Under the pieces are notes generated by a model, which saw only the letters and a program-made list of their open reading frames with translations, made no database searches and was not told where the DNA came from. From positions 171,550 to 235,549 of the forward strand of contig NZ_JAOQKI010000002.1 in assembly GCF_025567465.1 (NCBI RefSeq): a DNA stretch of 64,000 nucleotides, given 5' to 3'. The stretch comes from Roseburia_C amylophila (lineage in GTDB: Bacteria; Bacillota; Clostridia; Lachnospirales; Lachnospiraceae). Both the position numbers and the translations under genes were made by a program. Of the stretch, positions 1-10,009 are shown piece by piece (within the stretch, counting starts at the first letter, position 1; each line of letters opens with the position of its first letter).

Positions 1-478
1 TATTTACAATACTATATATTGCTTTTTTCCCTGCATACAAAATTGGATATTTTACCGCAATTATATACTTGAGAAGCGAATATTTTTCTATTCTATCTTT
101 GGGCAGTTCATAATAATACTTTGCAATTTGATTCAATGATGTATAATTTTTTAAAGCAAATAAACCAATAGGAAAAAAAGCAACCACAATTGTATCTCGT
201 GGAATATGCTTCGAATAATTTTCCAGTAACTGAATATCATAATATAAAGATTGTGGTGCACGGGCCAGACTAACTCCCTCATTTTTAAAGTACTGAAATG
301 CAAATCTGGCATGTACACTTCCCAAATTAACCATTTTGATTTTGTCGGACCAATATATTTTTCTCACAGGACGATTTTCAAATTCAACTAAATTTTGATA
401 ATAAAACGAATTCTTATATCTATAATTCAATAAAATAAATACCATTATTATCAAACATAATATTCCTAAAACTATCAT
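1..478 (-). CDS. Unknown membrane-anchored protein, 3' end cut by window
   Basis: An open frame runs from an ATG at 478 off the left edge, about 159 codons without a stop. A GGAAG ribosome site lies a few bases upstream, and the flippase gene ends 17 bp before the start, so it is the last visible gene of the polysaccharide locus. The protein opens with one hydrophobic segment (residues 2-17), then a soluble part containing NLGSVHARFAF. That motif is reminiscent of the Gly-Ser block of SGNH-like proteins found in glycan loci, but the C-terminal catalytic block is outside the window, so the function cannot be called. Confidence 0.7.
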   Translation of the reverse strand, partial: MIVLGILCLIIMVFILLNYRYKNSFYYQNLVEFENRPVRKIYWSDKIKMVNLGSVHARFAFQYFKNEGVSLARAPQSLYYDIQLLENYSKHIPRDTIVVAFFPIGLFALKNYTSLNQIAKYYYELPKDRIEKYSLLKYIIAVKYPILYAGKKAIYSIVN

Positions 479-495
479 TTATTTACTTCCTTCAT

Positions 496-2028
496 CTATA
501 TGGATTTTAATGCCTTTTTTTCCTCATCAGAACTTACCATATAAGCAAGTGCTATATATAACACTGTATAAATTATTCCCCATATAATCATTTCAAACTT
601 ATTTGTAATACCAATTCTATTAGAAATAACATATAATACTATGCTCATACATACCATTGAAGCAACAATTGGCACAATATTTTGGAAATATCTTTTTACA
701 TCCAAGCCAATCGTTTTCTTGAGATATGGGACTATAAACACACACATTCCTATAACATACGCTGCTGTTGTAGAATAGGCTGCACCTTTTATTCCTAATG
801 GTTTAACTAATACATATGTTGCCACAACATTAGCCAAAAATATCACAAACTCACACACCAAAAAATATGTCTGTTTATTTATAGCTCTTAAAATCAAGTG
901 TCCGCTTCCCATTAATGAGCTAAATATTGTTCCTACCATCACTATCATGCTAGTAGTCCATGCCAATTCATACCTAGAATCAAGCCAGATATCTGTTACA
1001 AAAAACTTCCCTACCACTAAATATCCACCCAGTATATAGAACGCAATAAATGCTTGTAACCGGCTTATCTTTATCATCACTTCTGTAGATTTTTCTTTCG
1101 GGTTGTTCTCACTAAATTTCATAACTATCTTTGGGAATATCATTGTACTAATAATTTGTGTCATACTGTTAAAAGCTGCTGAAATAATGGCTCCTGATGA
1201 AAAAATAGAAACCATTGATGCATTTAATCGCATACCAATTATTATTGAATCGGTATTCCATATCAGCTGTTCAATTATAAGATTAAAAAAAAACAATAGT
1301 GAATATGAAAAGAATTTTTTAGGAGAAATAGGCATATTTTTATTTAGATTGCAAAAGCCAATTTTCATTTTCCCTTTACAAATCGCATATAAAAAGTTTG
1401 CACCAAATGTAAATATTGATACATACAAATCTATATACGCTATAAGTGTAGCCGACTTTCCTTTGTTTATCAACGAAAATATCAATGCTACCCTCAACAG
1501 ATATTTCAACAAATCCACTGTTTTTACATATGTATATTTCTCATATACAAACAGATAAGACATATATATATCTGTTAGAATTGAAAAAACAGCGCTAATT
1601 AACAATATAATAAAAATATTTCTAGCGAGCTGCAAATCTCTCGTTGATAAGCTGCTGGAAAAAAAATTAGGGATAAAACGGAATATCAGACATCCAACTA
1701 AAACAGCAAATAATCCCGCCACAAAATTCAATGCTGTTGAAAATGAAACTAATGCTTTTGCTGCATCTCCTTTATCTTCACCCTTCGCTCTCAATTCTGA
1801 CAAAAAACGTATCAATGTGTTTCCTACGCCAAAATTTAAAATAATCAAATATGCCGCTAACGACACTATAATTTTATATATTCCATAATCATTATCGCCA
1901 AATATTTTTATCAAATAAGGCGTTACAACAACTGTACTGATCATTTGCACAAAAACTGTAGCATAGTTAATGACTGTTCCATATACTATCTGTTTATTCT
2001 TCATTTTTTCCACAACCTTTATAGCCAT
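496..2028 (-). CDS. Polysaccharide flippase (Wzx/MATE-like, MOP superfamily)
   Basis: A 510-residue integral membrane protein with about 12-14 hydrophobic segments and the N-terminal pattern of Wzx flippases (VIYGTVINYATVFVQMI-like first helix, then ACTIVE-looking loop IFGDNDYGIYKI). Such proteins move lipid-linked repeat units across the membrane. The listed start overlaps the upstream iron-sulfur gene by 35 bp. An internal ATG at 2004 (MKNKQIVYG) has an AAAGG/GGAA sequence in front and removes most of the overlap, so it may be the true start. Very AT-rich like its neighbours. A Wzx-type flippase in a locus that also has an ABC exporter suggests two different glycans or a side-branch route. 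Confidence 0.9.
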   Translation of the reverse strand: MAIKVVEKMKNKQIVYGTVINYATVFVQMISTVVVTPYLIKIFGDNDYGIYKIIVSLAAYLIILNFGVGNTLIRFLSELRAKGEDKGDAAKALVSFSTALNFVAGLFAVLVGCLIFRFIPNFFSSSLSTRDLQLARNIFIILLISAVFSILTDIYMSYLFVYEKYTYVKTVDLLKYLLRVALIFSLINKGKSATLIAYIDLYVSIFTFGANFLYAICKGKMKIGFCNLNKNMPISPKKFFSYSLLFFFNLIIEQLIWNTDSIIIGMRLNASMVSIFSSGAIISAAFNSMTQIISTMIFPKIVMKFSENNPKEKSTEVMIKISRLQAFIAFYILGGYLVVGKFFVTDIWLDSRYELAWTTSMIVMVGTIFSSLMGSGHLILRAINKQTYFLVCEFVIFLANVVATYVLVKPLGIKGAAYSTTAAYVIGMCVFIVPYLKKTIGLDVKRYFQNIVPIVASMVCMSIVLYVISNRIGITNKFEMIIWGIIYTVLYIALAYMVSSDEEKKALKSI

Positions 2029-3187
2029 TAATTTTATTTGCCAATACCGTTGGTAAGTAATATTTTACCTTTTTCTTCCATGACAAGGTTTTCTTAATTG
2101 CTCTTTTTAATCCTTCTTTCTTATACGTAATCAAGAAGATTTTATCTGCTTCATCTCTTACCCTTGGTTCAGTCAAACGCTTATTGTATTTTTCAACCTT
2201 TGAATATTCTACTTTTTCTAGATAAACCTGCTCTTTAACAAGTTTTAGCAATGCCTTCCCCTTAGCTGTATTTATGCATAATATTGATGTTCCTTTAGCA
2301 TTATAGTATGGTTCTTGTGGTGATACGCCATGATAATCTCCTAACGTAATGTCCGAAAATCTATTTTTTCCTCGTACATAACAAGAAAAACAAGATTCTC
2401 TTTGCATATAATGGACTGCTATCCCCAAATCAGTTTCATAAAATGCCCTGACATATCTCTTCTTATTATCAAATCTAATATCGCTCCATTGTGGTATCCA
2501 ATTTATCCCCGCCGGCAATCTTAAATTAATAGATTTTACAGAAGACTTGTATTTTTTTTCTAAATTTTCTATATAGTTTTCTAGAACTGAAGGTGCTGTT
2601 GGTCCCTGACACACAAGATCAATCTTATACAAAATGTCATATTCTTTTCCCAAAAATGTTGATAAAGCTGCAACTTCACAAGGACAACCCACAAATAATA
2701 CAGGAGTCTCTCTTTCTAAACATTCTTTTATTCTTTTATATATCAGGTTCTTCCTGCTTTGCACATACTTCGAGCGTTGCATCCTTTCTAGAAGTTCTTC
2801 TCCGCCCAATTCATGATGAACTCCCTTAAAATCTTCATCCCAAATAACGGCACATACCTTTCCATTGGGATACATTTTCATGAATTCATCTGCAAAAATT
2901 CTAAATAACCCACCTGAAGAACTACTATATACTATCTGTTTCTTTTTTGAGTATCCTGCATAAGTTTCAATTTCATTTATGTTATTCTCCTGCTTATCTT
3001 TTGCCCTATGGCATACACTAGTACATTTTCCACATGCAATACATTTCTTATAATTTGTATATGGATAGAAAAAACCACTTTCATCTTTTCGCATCTCCAT
3101 AGCTCCAACAGGGCATATATTCGCACATGCTTCACATCCAGTGCATTCTATTTTTTTTATATAATTAAAAGTAAATGCTTCTTCCAA
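1994..3187 (-). CDS. Coenzyme F420 hydrogenase/dehydrogenase beta-subunit-like iron-sulfur protein
   Basis: 397 residues. The N-terminus carries two 4Fe-4S ferredoxin motifs (CTGCEACANICPVGAM near residue 15 and CIACGKCTSVCHRAK near residue 48). The rest matches the FrhB-like catalytic fold, with a GCPCEVAAL segment and a Cys-rich FSCYVRGKNR block near residue 270. Members of this family are often encoded beside polysaccharide pyruvyltransferase-like genes in capsule loci, as here (one gene lies between them), and are thought to perform a redox step on a surface glycan. The physiological reaction is unknown. The last 35 bases overlap the annotated start of the flippase. Confidence 0.85.
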   Translation of the reverse strand: MEEAFTFNYIKKIECTGCEACANICPVGAMEMRKDESGFFYPYTNYKKCIACGKCTSVCHRAKDKQENNINEIETYAGYSKKKQIVYSSSSGGLFRIFADEFMKMYPNGKVCAVIWDEDFKGVHHELGGEELLERMQRSKYVQSRKNLIYKRIKECLERETPVLFVGCPCEVAALSTFLGKEYDILYKIDLVCQGPTAPSVLENYIENLEKKYKSSVKSINLRLPAGINWIPQWSDIRFDNKKRYVRAFYETDLGIAVHYMQRESCFSCYVRGKNRFSDITLGDYHGVSPQEPYYNAKGTSILCINTAKGKALLKLVKEQVYLEKVEYSKVEKYNKRLTEPRVRDEADKIFLITYKKEGLKRAIKKTLSWKKKVKYYLPTVLANKINGYKGCGKNEE

Positions 3188-3211
3188 AATACACCTTCCT
3201 TATGATTATGC

Positions 3212-3970
3212 TTAATTAAAATGCCAATGCGGTTTTCCTGACAAAACATATGTCAAATTTCTTGTCCTATCAGATATTTTTTTTGCCGGTACTCCTCCGT
3301 ATATGCCATATGGTTCACAGTTTTTACAGACTAATGCCTTTGCTGCTATTACAGCTCCTTCTCCTATTTTTACCCCTGGCAATATGGTAGAATCCGAACA
3401 CACCCATGCCCGTTCACCAATTACAACTTCACCTCTATGTTCAGGTGTAACTGCAAAGCTTGGGCTATTGACATCATGCTCTTGCGTCCAAATATGTACA
3501 TTCATGCCTAAAACAACATTGTCTTCTATTATAATTCCTGATCTTCCATCAATTATGCAGTTGCCCGCAATGATGCAATTTCCCATGTGCACATTCCACG
3601 GAGAACGAATCTCACATCCTGCACTTATGACAGTTTTTTTGTCTATATCCATGCAAAAAACTCTTTTATATAATATCTTTCTAATTCTATTACTCGGATA
3701 TTTACTCATGCGCATCTGACAATACCGCATCCATCCATAAAAATAATGATCCGCATTTTTATAAAAAGTTTTTAATGCATTCACAAGTTTTCTTTCTTTC
3801 AAAGAAGACTTGCTATTTTCTATTTTTTCTGTTTTTTGATTAGAATTTTTAGTTTTTTGTTTTACCATGCTATCTATTTTTCGTTCTATTCTGCAATAAA
3901 CCGATAAAAACAAAATGTTTAATAGATATATTAACAAAACAGCTATTATTATCTTTAATATTATATTCAT
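3212..3970 (-). CDS. Left-handed beta-helix acetyltransferase (hexapeptide repeat)
   Basis: 252 residues. An N-terminal membrane helix (residues 3-25) is followed by a Lys/Ser-rich linker and then a hexapeptide-repeat domain (about 110-235) with repeats such as IIAGNCIIDGRSGIIIEDNVVLG. The block HIWTQEHDVNSP contains the His typical of maltose/galactoside O-acetyltransferase-like enzymes, and the end has GVPAKKI. It probably O-acetylates a sugar of the surface glycan using acetyl-CoA. The start ATG overlaps the stop of the upstream pyruvyltransferase-like gene by 4 bp (ATGA), showing translational coupling. The membrane anchor before a hexapeptide domain is somewhat unusual. Confidence 0.88.
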   Translation of the reverse strand: MNIILKIIIAVLLIYLLNILFLSVYCRIERKIDSMVKQKTKNSNQKTEKIENSKSSLKERKLVNALKTFYKNADHYFYGWMRYCQMRMSKYPSNRIRKILYKRVFCMDIDKKTVISAGCEIRSPWNVHMGNCIIAGNCIIDGRSGIIIEDNVVLGMNVHIWTQEHDVNSPSFAVTPEHRGEVVIGERAWVCSDSTILPGVKIGEGAVIAAKALVCKNCEPYGIYGGVPAKKISDRTRNLTYVLSGKPHWHFN

Positions 3971-5019
3971 ATATTTTCCAATGCCTCACTTAAATACTTT
4001 TCAGATTCAATTTTTCTTTTTTTTATGTTTTCATTTATTATTGAATAATCAAGAGTCTCAGTGTGTAAATATCTATCAATACTACCTTTTTTATAATAAC
4101 TCATTTGTATTCCTAAAAATTCCAGTAATCCATTATTCTTATTTAATTTGTCTTCTCTCGATATTAAAACAACTTTCTTTTTATTTTTCAAAGCAAAAAC
4201 TAAGCCATGGTACGAATCCGTAATAACAACTTCACAATTACGAAAACACGTTATCCACTCTTGCTCGGTTGCTGCTGGCAAATTAATATTTGCCCATCTA
4301 TATTCTCTTGCAAGAGAAACAATTTCATATTCATGTTTATTTGCATAATCAATTATTTCGTCTGCATAATCAGCGATTGAATCAAATGAATATAATACAA
4401 TACTTTTTTCCCCTAGCTTTGTTTTACATGTAATTTCATTAAATTCCCATAAAAATGTAGGATCCAATACAACAGTAACTTCTTGATGTTCATTATTTTC
4501 AATAAATTTTTTTGTAACTACATCTCTAGCGGAATAATTTTTAAATTTTTGAAACCACATTATCTGTTCATCTGATAACACATAATCAACTGATAAAGCT
4601 CCTGTACTTGGAGCATAATAAATCAATGCAGTTTTATCTATATCTTTTCCTATATATATGTCATCATAAAAAGGATGTTTGCAATTTAAAATCTCATCGC
4701 TTCCTGCTATCACTAAATCTAAATCCAAACCATCTACTTCTTTTCCGTCTTTCACCTCTATTTGATTAGGAATATTTTTTATCCAATTATTAAATGCTTT
4801 CATTCTTTTTATTGATTGCATAATATGCTTTGGATGCCTCTGCCAATTTGGTTCTACCCTCAATGCAATTTTTATATTTTTTACAAAATAATATTTGGGT
4901 TTAAACATTAATACTGTAATATTGTGTCCTTTTTCCTTCAAATAATTTGTCATCGCATACAGTTGTGCCTGTGCACCATAATTCAATCCACCTGCATATG
5001 TTAAAATTCCTATATTCAT
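3967..5019 (-). CDS. Polysaccharide pyruvyltransferase family protein
   Basis: 350 residues, starting MNIGILTYAGGLNYGAQAQL, the classic opening of the PS_pyruv_trans family, with the C-terminal SYHGLVFALKNKKKVV signature (Ser-x-His-Gly). Family members transfer pyruvate from PEP to a glycan hydroxyl, forming acidic ketals, although many clostridial relatives are uncharacterised. It directly follows the GT-C-like membrane gene (stop/start abut at 5019/5020) and overlaps the acetyltransferase by 4 bp. With the nearby iron-sulfur FrhB-like protein it forms an association seen repeatedly in bacterial capsule clusters. Confidence 0.88.
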   Translation of the reverse strand: MNIGILTYAGGLNYGAQAQLYAMTNYLKEKGHNITVLMFKPKYYFVKNIKIALRVEPNWQRHPKHIMQSIKRMKAFNNWIKNIPNQIEVKDGKEVDGLDLDLVIAGSDEILNCKHPFYDDIYIGKDIDKTALIYYAPSTGALSVDYVLSDEQIMWFQKFKNYSARDVVTKKFIENNEHQEVTVVLDPTFLWEFNEITCKTKLGEKSIVLYSFDSIADYADEIIDYANKHEYEIVSLAREYRWANINLPAATEQEWITCFRNCEVVITDSYHGLVFALKNKKKVVLISREDKLNKNNGLLEFLGIQMSYYKKGSIDRYLHTETLDYSIINENIKKRKIESEKYLSEALENI

Positions 5020-6846
5020 TTATCCTTCCTCTATCTGTGCTATTATCATATTTATATCTTTATGTACCTTATATGTATCTGTATAAAGATATTCATTTGT
5101 ATCTAATTTAACGCAATATAACTTTTTATCCAAAAAAGTAGTTAAATCTTCGTTAGAAAATACTATTTTTACTTCATTATCATCCTCATAGTTCTCTTCA
5201 TATCGCTTAACTTGTATTTCCGGAATAATTAATTGTATATAGTATTCTAATTTATATACTTTATTTGAATGTACATAAATCTTGCCGAAATTATCCAAAT
5301 ATGTTCTTAATGTTTCATTTTCGCTATATGCCACAAATTTATCAGTATATTCTTGTGTTGTTTCAGAAATATTTCCCCTGAAAAATATACACTGATACAG
5401 CTGTTGATAAAAAAGCATGCTGACTATTAATGTAAAATAAATATAAATACTGTTCGATTTTTTACAAACCATTATCAAAATAATACTTATCAGCAAGCTT
5501 ATCTTAAATGCTAAAGAATAAGAAATCACTTTGCCCATTGAAAATGCTTCAAACAATTTTCCAACATCAAATTCTTCTATTCCATTTATATCAAAAGTTC
5601 TTAAAAATACCACTCTAAATAATAAATATAAAATTAATGCAAGCAATATAGCTTTTGTAAGTAATTTTTTTGTGTCATCTTCTTTCATGTATACATATAA
5701 TGATATAACCATTGGCGGTAAAAAATTAATATAATACCTTAAATAGAAAAAAAATCTTCCATCATTGTAAACATCACCTTGCATTAAATTTATTCCATGC
5801 CAGCAATTTATAACTCCCATTGCCAAAATACTAACGCCCAGCCCGATCATGCAAAACATACTAACAACATTCGCCATTTCCTCTGTGTTTTTTCTTTTTC
5901 TTTTTTTCAAGAAAAAGAAAAAACACACAATCGAAGCTGCAAAACCAAAACCAGTAAAAATTAAGATTGCATATGCATTAGTAGCGGATACGGTTAATAT
6001 TCCTTTTAAAGTATCTCGTATTCCAAACGTTTTAATCGTCAGAATAAAATTTTTTACTAATCCCGCATTACCACTCTGACCGATTGCTGCCGAAGCCAAT
6101 TCATTAAGAGCTTGTTCATTTCTATACAGTTGCATTCCAACATATCGGTTAATTTTCCATGCAATAAGCAGAAAAGCACTACCAATAATAATTGCTCGAT
6201 AATCAAGAAAACTTTTCTTCTTTTTTAAAGACAAAAAAAATACAACCACCAAGATTGAAGGTAAATAAATCAATGTCCTTGCATGGCAGATACAACAATA
6301 TGAAAATACGCCTATCAATATAAGAGAATATTTTAAATTGCTTCCATATTTATAAATTTTTAGGATAAAATAAATAAATAACCATGTGCTAAGTGTTAAT
6401 ATGGCTTCGTTACAGAAAATATCAGCAGTAGCATTTGAAAAAAAAGAACCCGCTAATGAAACCACAGCTATTTCAAGTTCATTATCATATTCAAAAATTT
6501 TTTTCAAGATTAACCAACAAACGACCGACTGTAACGCCAGTATGAAAGCCAATACAGTTCTTGCAAGATTATATATAATTTTCCCATTTGTTATAAAATA
6601 AAATAATGGTGCTAAATACCAGGCGCTGCCGCATCCATATTTTGTGCCAAATTTTGTAACTAAATAGCTCCAGTCATATCCTGCCAGTTTTGCGGCTGAT
6701 GCTAAAGAAATCACCTCATCTGGTCCTGATGTTGGAGTCTTAACAATAAAAATCGGAATTAAATGTAATAAAAAGCTCAGAATTAATATCATTAAAACTC
6801 CACTATATTTTTTTTCTTTAACTTTTAAGCCATTTATTATCTTCAT
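5020..6846 (-). CDS. GT-C-like polytopic membrane protein (ArnT/GT39-type)
   Basis: 608 residues with about 11-12 hydrophobic helices and a soluble C-terminal tail (about 490-608). Near residue 40, in the first extracytoplasmic loop, is TSGPDEVISLASAA, an acidic pair in the position where GT-C enzymes of the ArnT/PMT type keep their catalytic Asp. Such enzymes use polyprenyl-phosphate sugars to decorate glycans on the outer face of the membrane. No closer family is recognised. The gene is strongly AT-rich and lies tightly between a GT4 enzyme and the pyruvyltransferase-like gene. Confidence 0.7.
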   Translation of the reverse strand: MKIINGLKVKEKKYSGVLMILILSFLLHLIPIFIVKTPTSGPDEVISLASAAKLAGYDWSYLVTKFGTKYGCGSAWYLAPLFYFITNGKIIYNLARTVLAFILALQSVVCWLILKKIFEYDNELEIAVVSLAGSFFSNATADIFCNEAILTLSTWLFIYFILKIYKYGSNLKYSLILIGVFSYCCICHARTLIYLPSILVVVFFLSLKKKKSFLDYRAIIIGSAFLLIAWKINRYVGMQLYRNEQALNELASAAIGQSGNAGLVKNFILTIKTFGIRDTLKGILTVSATNAYAILIFTGFGFAASIVCFFFFLKKRKRKNTEEMANVVSMFCMIGLGVSILAMGVINCWHGINLMQGDVYNDGRFFFYLRYYINFLPPMVISLYVYMKEDDTKKLLTKAILLALILYLLFRVVFLRTFDINGIEEFDVGKLFEAFSMGKVISYSLAFKISLLISIILIMVCKKSNSIYIYFTLIVSMLFYQQLYQCIFFRGNISETTQEYTDKFVAYSENETLRTYLDNFGKIYVHSNKVYKLEYYIQLIIPEIQVKRYEENYEDDNEVKIVFSNEDLTTFLDKKLYCVKLDTNEYLYTDTYKVHKDINMIIAQIEEG

Positions 6847-6854
6847 CCTCTCTC

Positions 6855-8066
6855 CTACAAACCTAAGATTTGTTCTATGAATTTTTTTGCATCATTATCA
6901 TAATTAAATTTACTAATTATTTTCTGTTTTGCATTGCACCCAATGTAACTTGCATCTTCTCTTTTTTTGCATATTCTATTAATAGTATCTATATAATCTT
7001 GAGGTTTTTCACAATGGTAATAGTCAACTTGATCAATCATTGGAATTCCCTCTATACCAATATCATTAGTCAATACTGGAAGTCCCAAACTCATTGCTTC
7101 TAATATTTTCACCTTTATTCCAGCTCCCATAACCAATGGTGCCACCAGGCACATAGATTGCGCTAGTTCTTTACCTACATCCTCAACAAATCCTTTGATT
7201 ATGACCCGGTCACTAGCATATGATAATAGTTTAGCTTTAGGTCCGCTTCCAATAACAACAAATTTAATTTCCTTGTCTTCAATTTCAGGCAAAACATTCT
7301 TTATAAACCATACACAGCTTTTCCAATTTTCCTCCCGTGCCATTGCTCCATAAAAAACCACTTCGTTACTACCGTTATTGCATAATTTTCTGTCAGACAA
7401 ATTTTGATAAAAAACAGACCATATTATGCTCTTTCCCACATATCCATCGCCACAAGATAATTTATAATCTTTTTCATTATTAAAAACAACAAGATTGCAT
7501 TGATTTAAATACCGTATTTCTAATTTTTTTACTCGTCTAGCTTTGCATGCAAAAAATGCCTTCTGAAACACATTTTTATAGAAATCACGTTTCCGTTGCA
7601 TTCCCAGATACGAAACATCTTCTTCTATAGCAACAAATTTTGCGTTTGCCCATATTTTTTTTAAAATCGGCAAAAAGAATAATATTTCTGTCCACTGCAT
7701 TATTATTATATCCGGTTCATAATTTTCGTCCTCCAATTCCCGGAGCATTCTTCGCATTCCTATTCTATAATCAATTGTTGTCAATCCCGCATATTTATTG
7801 CAAATTTCCAGTTTCGATATCCATGCCAATCCTCTTTTTAATTCATTAACAATTCCACCTCTAGGTCTGACATACATATTATAATTTATTCCATACAAAT
7901 CCAAATCTATTTTACCTATCTCATCTGGTTTGCAGAAAGTAGCTAACCTTAAGTTAATGTTTTTTTCTTTTGCCATCTGTTTTAAGTACCAATTTTGTGT
8001 TTTACCGCTTGCATGTGATACCGAATCATATGGAACCATTAGCGAAACCCATAAGACTTTTTTCAT
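6855..8066 (-). CDS. Glycosyltransferase family 4-like
   Basis: 403 residues of the GT-B fold. The C-terminal half carries VVFYGAMAREENW, an IGSGPKAK nucleotide-binding turn and GAGIKVKILEAMSLGLPVL, the E-x7-E-type donor site of GT4 enzymes. It should transfer a sugar from a nucleotide donor at the inner face of the membrane during repeat-unit assembly. No signal peptide or membrane helix. It belongs to the AT-rich block of serotype-like genes; the sugar specificity cannot be read from sequence. Confidence 0.88.
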   Translation of the reverse strand: MKKVLWVSLMVPYDSVSHASGKTQNWYLKQMAKEKNINLRLATFCKPDEIGKIDLDLYGINYNMYVRPRGGIVNELKRGLAWISKLEICNKYAGLTTIDYRIGMRRMLRELEDENYEPDIIIMQWTEILFFLPILKKIWANAKFVAIEEDVSYLGMQRKRDFYKNVFQKAFFACKARRVKKLEIRYLNQCNLVVFNNEKDYKLSCGDGYVGKSIIWSVFYQNLSDRKLCNNGSNEVVFYGAMAREENWKSCVWFIKNVLPEIEDKEIKFVVIGSGPKAKLLSYASDRVIIKGFVEDVGKELAQSMCLVAPLVMGAGIKVKILEAMSLGLPVLTNDIGIEGIPMIDQVDYYHCEKPQDYIDTINRICKKREDASYIGCNAKQKIISKFNYDNDAKKFIEQILGL

Positions 8067-8087
8067 ACTTACACTAACCTCCGTAAC

Positions 8088-8957
8088 TTACTTTCTAACT
8101 TTCATATATATATCATACATATATCTTTCAATGTATCCCAGGCCAAAACATATCTCAAATATTATTCGTTCAACAATGCCTCCATCCAAATAGTCTTGCA
8201 AATATATAAGCATACTTTTATGAAAATTTTTAAACGCCTTTACCTTTCCACCGTAATGTTTTTTTATTGATACCGAATGAAAATGGTCATACCTGCATTT
8301 TGGCAGAACAGCCTCTTTATAACCGTTCCGCAGAAGCCGTCTTGCCAAAATATTTTCTTCGCAATAAAGAAATGTTTTTTCATCGAATCCATCAATCTTA
8401 TCATATGCCTCACGCGAAATTGCAAAAAAAGAACCCTCAACTACACCAACTGTTTCAAAATGATTTTTACTACTTAGCATTTTTCTTTTTATCTTTCTTT
8501 TGTCTAAGTTGAACCAAATCAAAAAAATAGATTCTATCAGTCCCCAAAACTTTGGTAAATTCCAAATATTATATCCTTGATTTACTATCGGTGCAACAAC
8601 CCCTATATCTTTGTGGTTATTAGATAGCTTATCCATTTCTTGCAATACAGGATTCTCAAACCGAACATCTGGGTTTGATATAAAGAACAACTTGGGATTA
8701 TAATTTTTTTCAGCATATCTGCATCCAAAATTGTTTCCATATGCATATCCACCATTTTTATCAGTCTGTATAACATCTATTTTATCTGATTTCAAACAGG
8801 TCAATTTAGACAATGAATAATCTGTCGAGCAGTTATCTACAACAACAATTTTATCAATTGCATTACACATTTTTGCCATTTCTACAAATTCCAACGTTGT
8901 CTCAGCATCGTTATAATTCAGTACTATCAAAAAATTCTTCAAGATTATGATCTCCAT
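8088..8957 (-). CDS. Glycosyltransferase family 2
   Basis: 289 residues of a GT-A fold: LIVLNYNDAETTLEFV at the start, VVVDNCSTDYS, then a DPDVRF-type metal site (ISNPDVRFEN) and EGSFFAISREAYDKIDGFDE, the pattern of rhamnosyltransferase-like GT2 enzymes. The listed ATG at 8957 has no clear ribosome site. A GGAG lies within its first codons, and a TTG at 8942 (giving a start at KNFLIVLNYND) sits 9 bases downstream, so TTG at 8942 may be the real start. Confidence 0.88.
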   Translation of the reverse strand: MEIIILKNFLIVLNYNDAETTLEFVEMAKMCNAIDKIVVVDNCSTDYSLSKLTCLKSDKIDVIQTDKNGGYAYGNNFGCRYAEKNYNPKLFFISNPDVRFENPVLQEMDKLSNNHKDIGVVAPIVNQGYNIWNLPKFWGLIESIFLIWFNLDKRKIKRKMLSSKNHFETVGVVEGSFFAISREAYDKIDGFDEKTFLYCEENILARRLLRNGYKEAVLPKCRYDHFHSVSIKKHYGGKVKAFKNFHKSMLIYLQDYLDGGIVERIIFEICFGLGYIERYMYDIYMKVRK

Positions 8958-8969
8958 TAATAATACATA

Positions 8970-10007
8970 TTATCTTGTCAAAAAATTTTCTCCATTGCTT
9001 ATTCTTTTTCTCCAATAATTTAACAAATCATGCATTGTCTGTTCAAATGGAATTTGAGGTTCCCATCCAGTATGCTCTTTAAATTTTCTACAATCTGGCA
9101 CCTGTAAATCTGCATCTATCGGTCTTAATCTTTCCGGATCAGTAACAACTTCTATTTTATCCTTCATTGTCGAGTACGAAATCAAAGTATTCAATGTGTC
9201 ACCAACTTCACATGTATATGATCCACCTATATTGTAATATTCTCCAGCAATAGGATTGACAGTAACTAACATATAGTAAGCCCTTACAGCATCTCTGACA
9301 TCAGCATACGTCCTAAGTGATTGCAAATTACCTACCATAACTTTTGGTTCTATTAATCCAGCCTCAATCATAGCAATCTGCTTTGCAAATGTGGACTCAT
9401 GAAATACATCGCCCCTTCGTGGTCCTGTATGTGTAAACATGCGAGTAGTCATAACCGTCATCCCATAAGCCTCTGCATAATATCTTCCCAACAAATCTGT
9501 TCCAACTTTTGATATTGCATATGGCGAAGCTGGATGAAATGGACATTCCTCATTAATTCCTGCTTCTGGTTTTTTTTCTTTTGGAATTTTTCCGAACACT
9601 TCTGATGATGCACATACATGAATAATCGGCTTATATGAAGGATCTTCTTCCATTGCCAAATGTATTGATTCTAACAGTCTGGCAGTTCCCAGAATATTAG
9701 TATTAAGTGTATCAATTGGTGCTGTAAAACTGGTTAATGGATAACTCTGTGCAGCCAAATGGAACACATAGTCAGGCTTTATCCTATTTACTACAGTAAT
9801 TAATGACACCTGATCATTCAAGTCGGCATATTCAAAAAATACTCTATTTTTCTCATTTACTCTTTCTAACAAATGACTAACATTGTCTAATGGACTTCTC
9901 CATCTGCAGACACCATAAACATCCCAATCCGTATTTTCTAATAGAAAATCTGCCAAATGTGAACCTACCATTCCTGTAATTCCTGTTATTAACGCCTTCT
10001 TTTTCAT
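8970..10007 (-). CDS. gmd: GDP-mannose 4,6-dehydratase-like NAD-dependent sugar dehydratase
   Basis: 345 residues of the extended SDR family. The NAD(P) site is GITGMVGSHLADFL near residue 8, the catalytic Ser is in CASSEVFGK, and the Tyr/Lys pair is in YAISKVGTD. The R-rich loop and RMFTHTGPRRGD block match Gmd-type enzymes that make 4-keto-6-deoxy sugars. Next to a GHMP kinase of the heptose type (10871-11872) and a reductase (10010-10867), it may instead act on GDP-heptose, as in GDP-6-deoxy-heptose synthesis. Gmd-like function is firm as a family call; the substrate is inferred. Confidence 0.85.
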   Translation of the reverse strand: MKKKALITGITGMVGSHLADFLLENTDWDVYGVCRWRSPLDNVSHLLERVNEKNRVFFEYADLNDQVSLITVVNRIKPDYVFHLAAQSYPLTSFTAPIDTLNTNILGTARLLESIHLAMEEDPSYKPIIHVCASSEVFGKIPKEKKPEAGINEECPFHPASPYAISKVGTDLLGRYYAEAYGMTVMTTRMFTHTGPRRGDVFHESTFAKQIAMIEAGLIEPKVMVGNLQSLRTYADVRDAVRAYYMLVTVNPIAGEYYNIGGSYTCEVGDTLNTLISYSTMKDKIEVVTDPERLRPIDADLQVPDCRKFKEHTGWEPQIPFEQTMHDLLNYWRKRISNGENFLTR

Positions 10008-10009
10008 TT

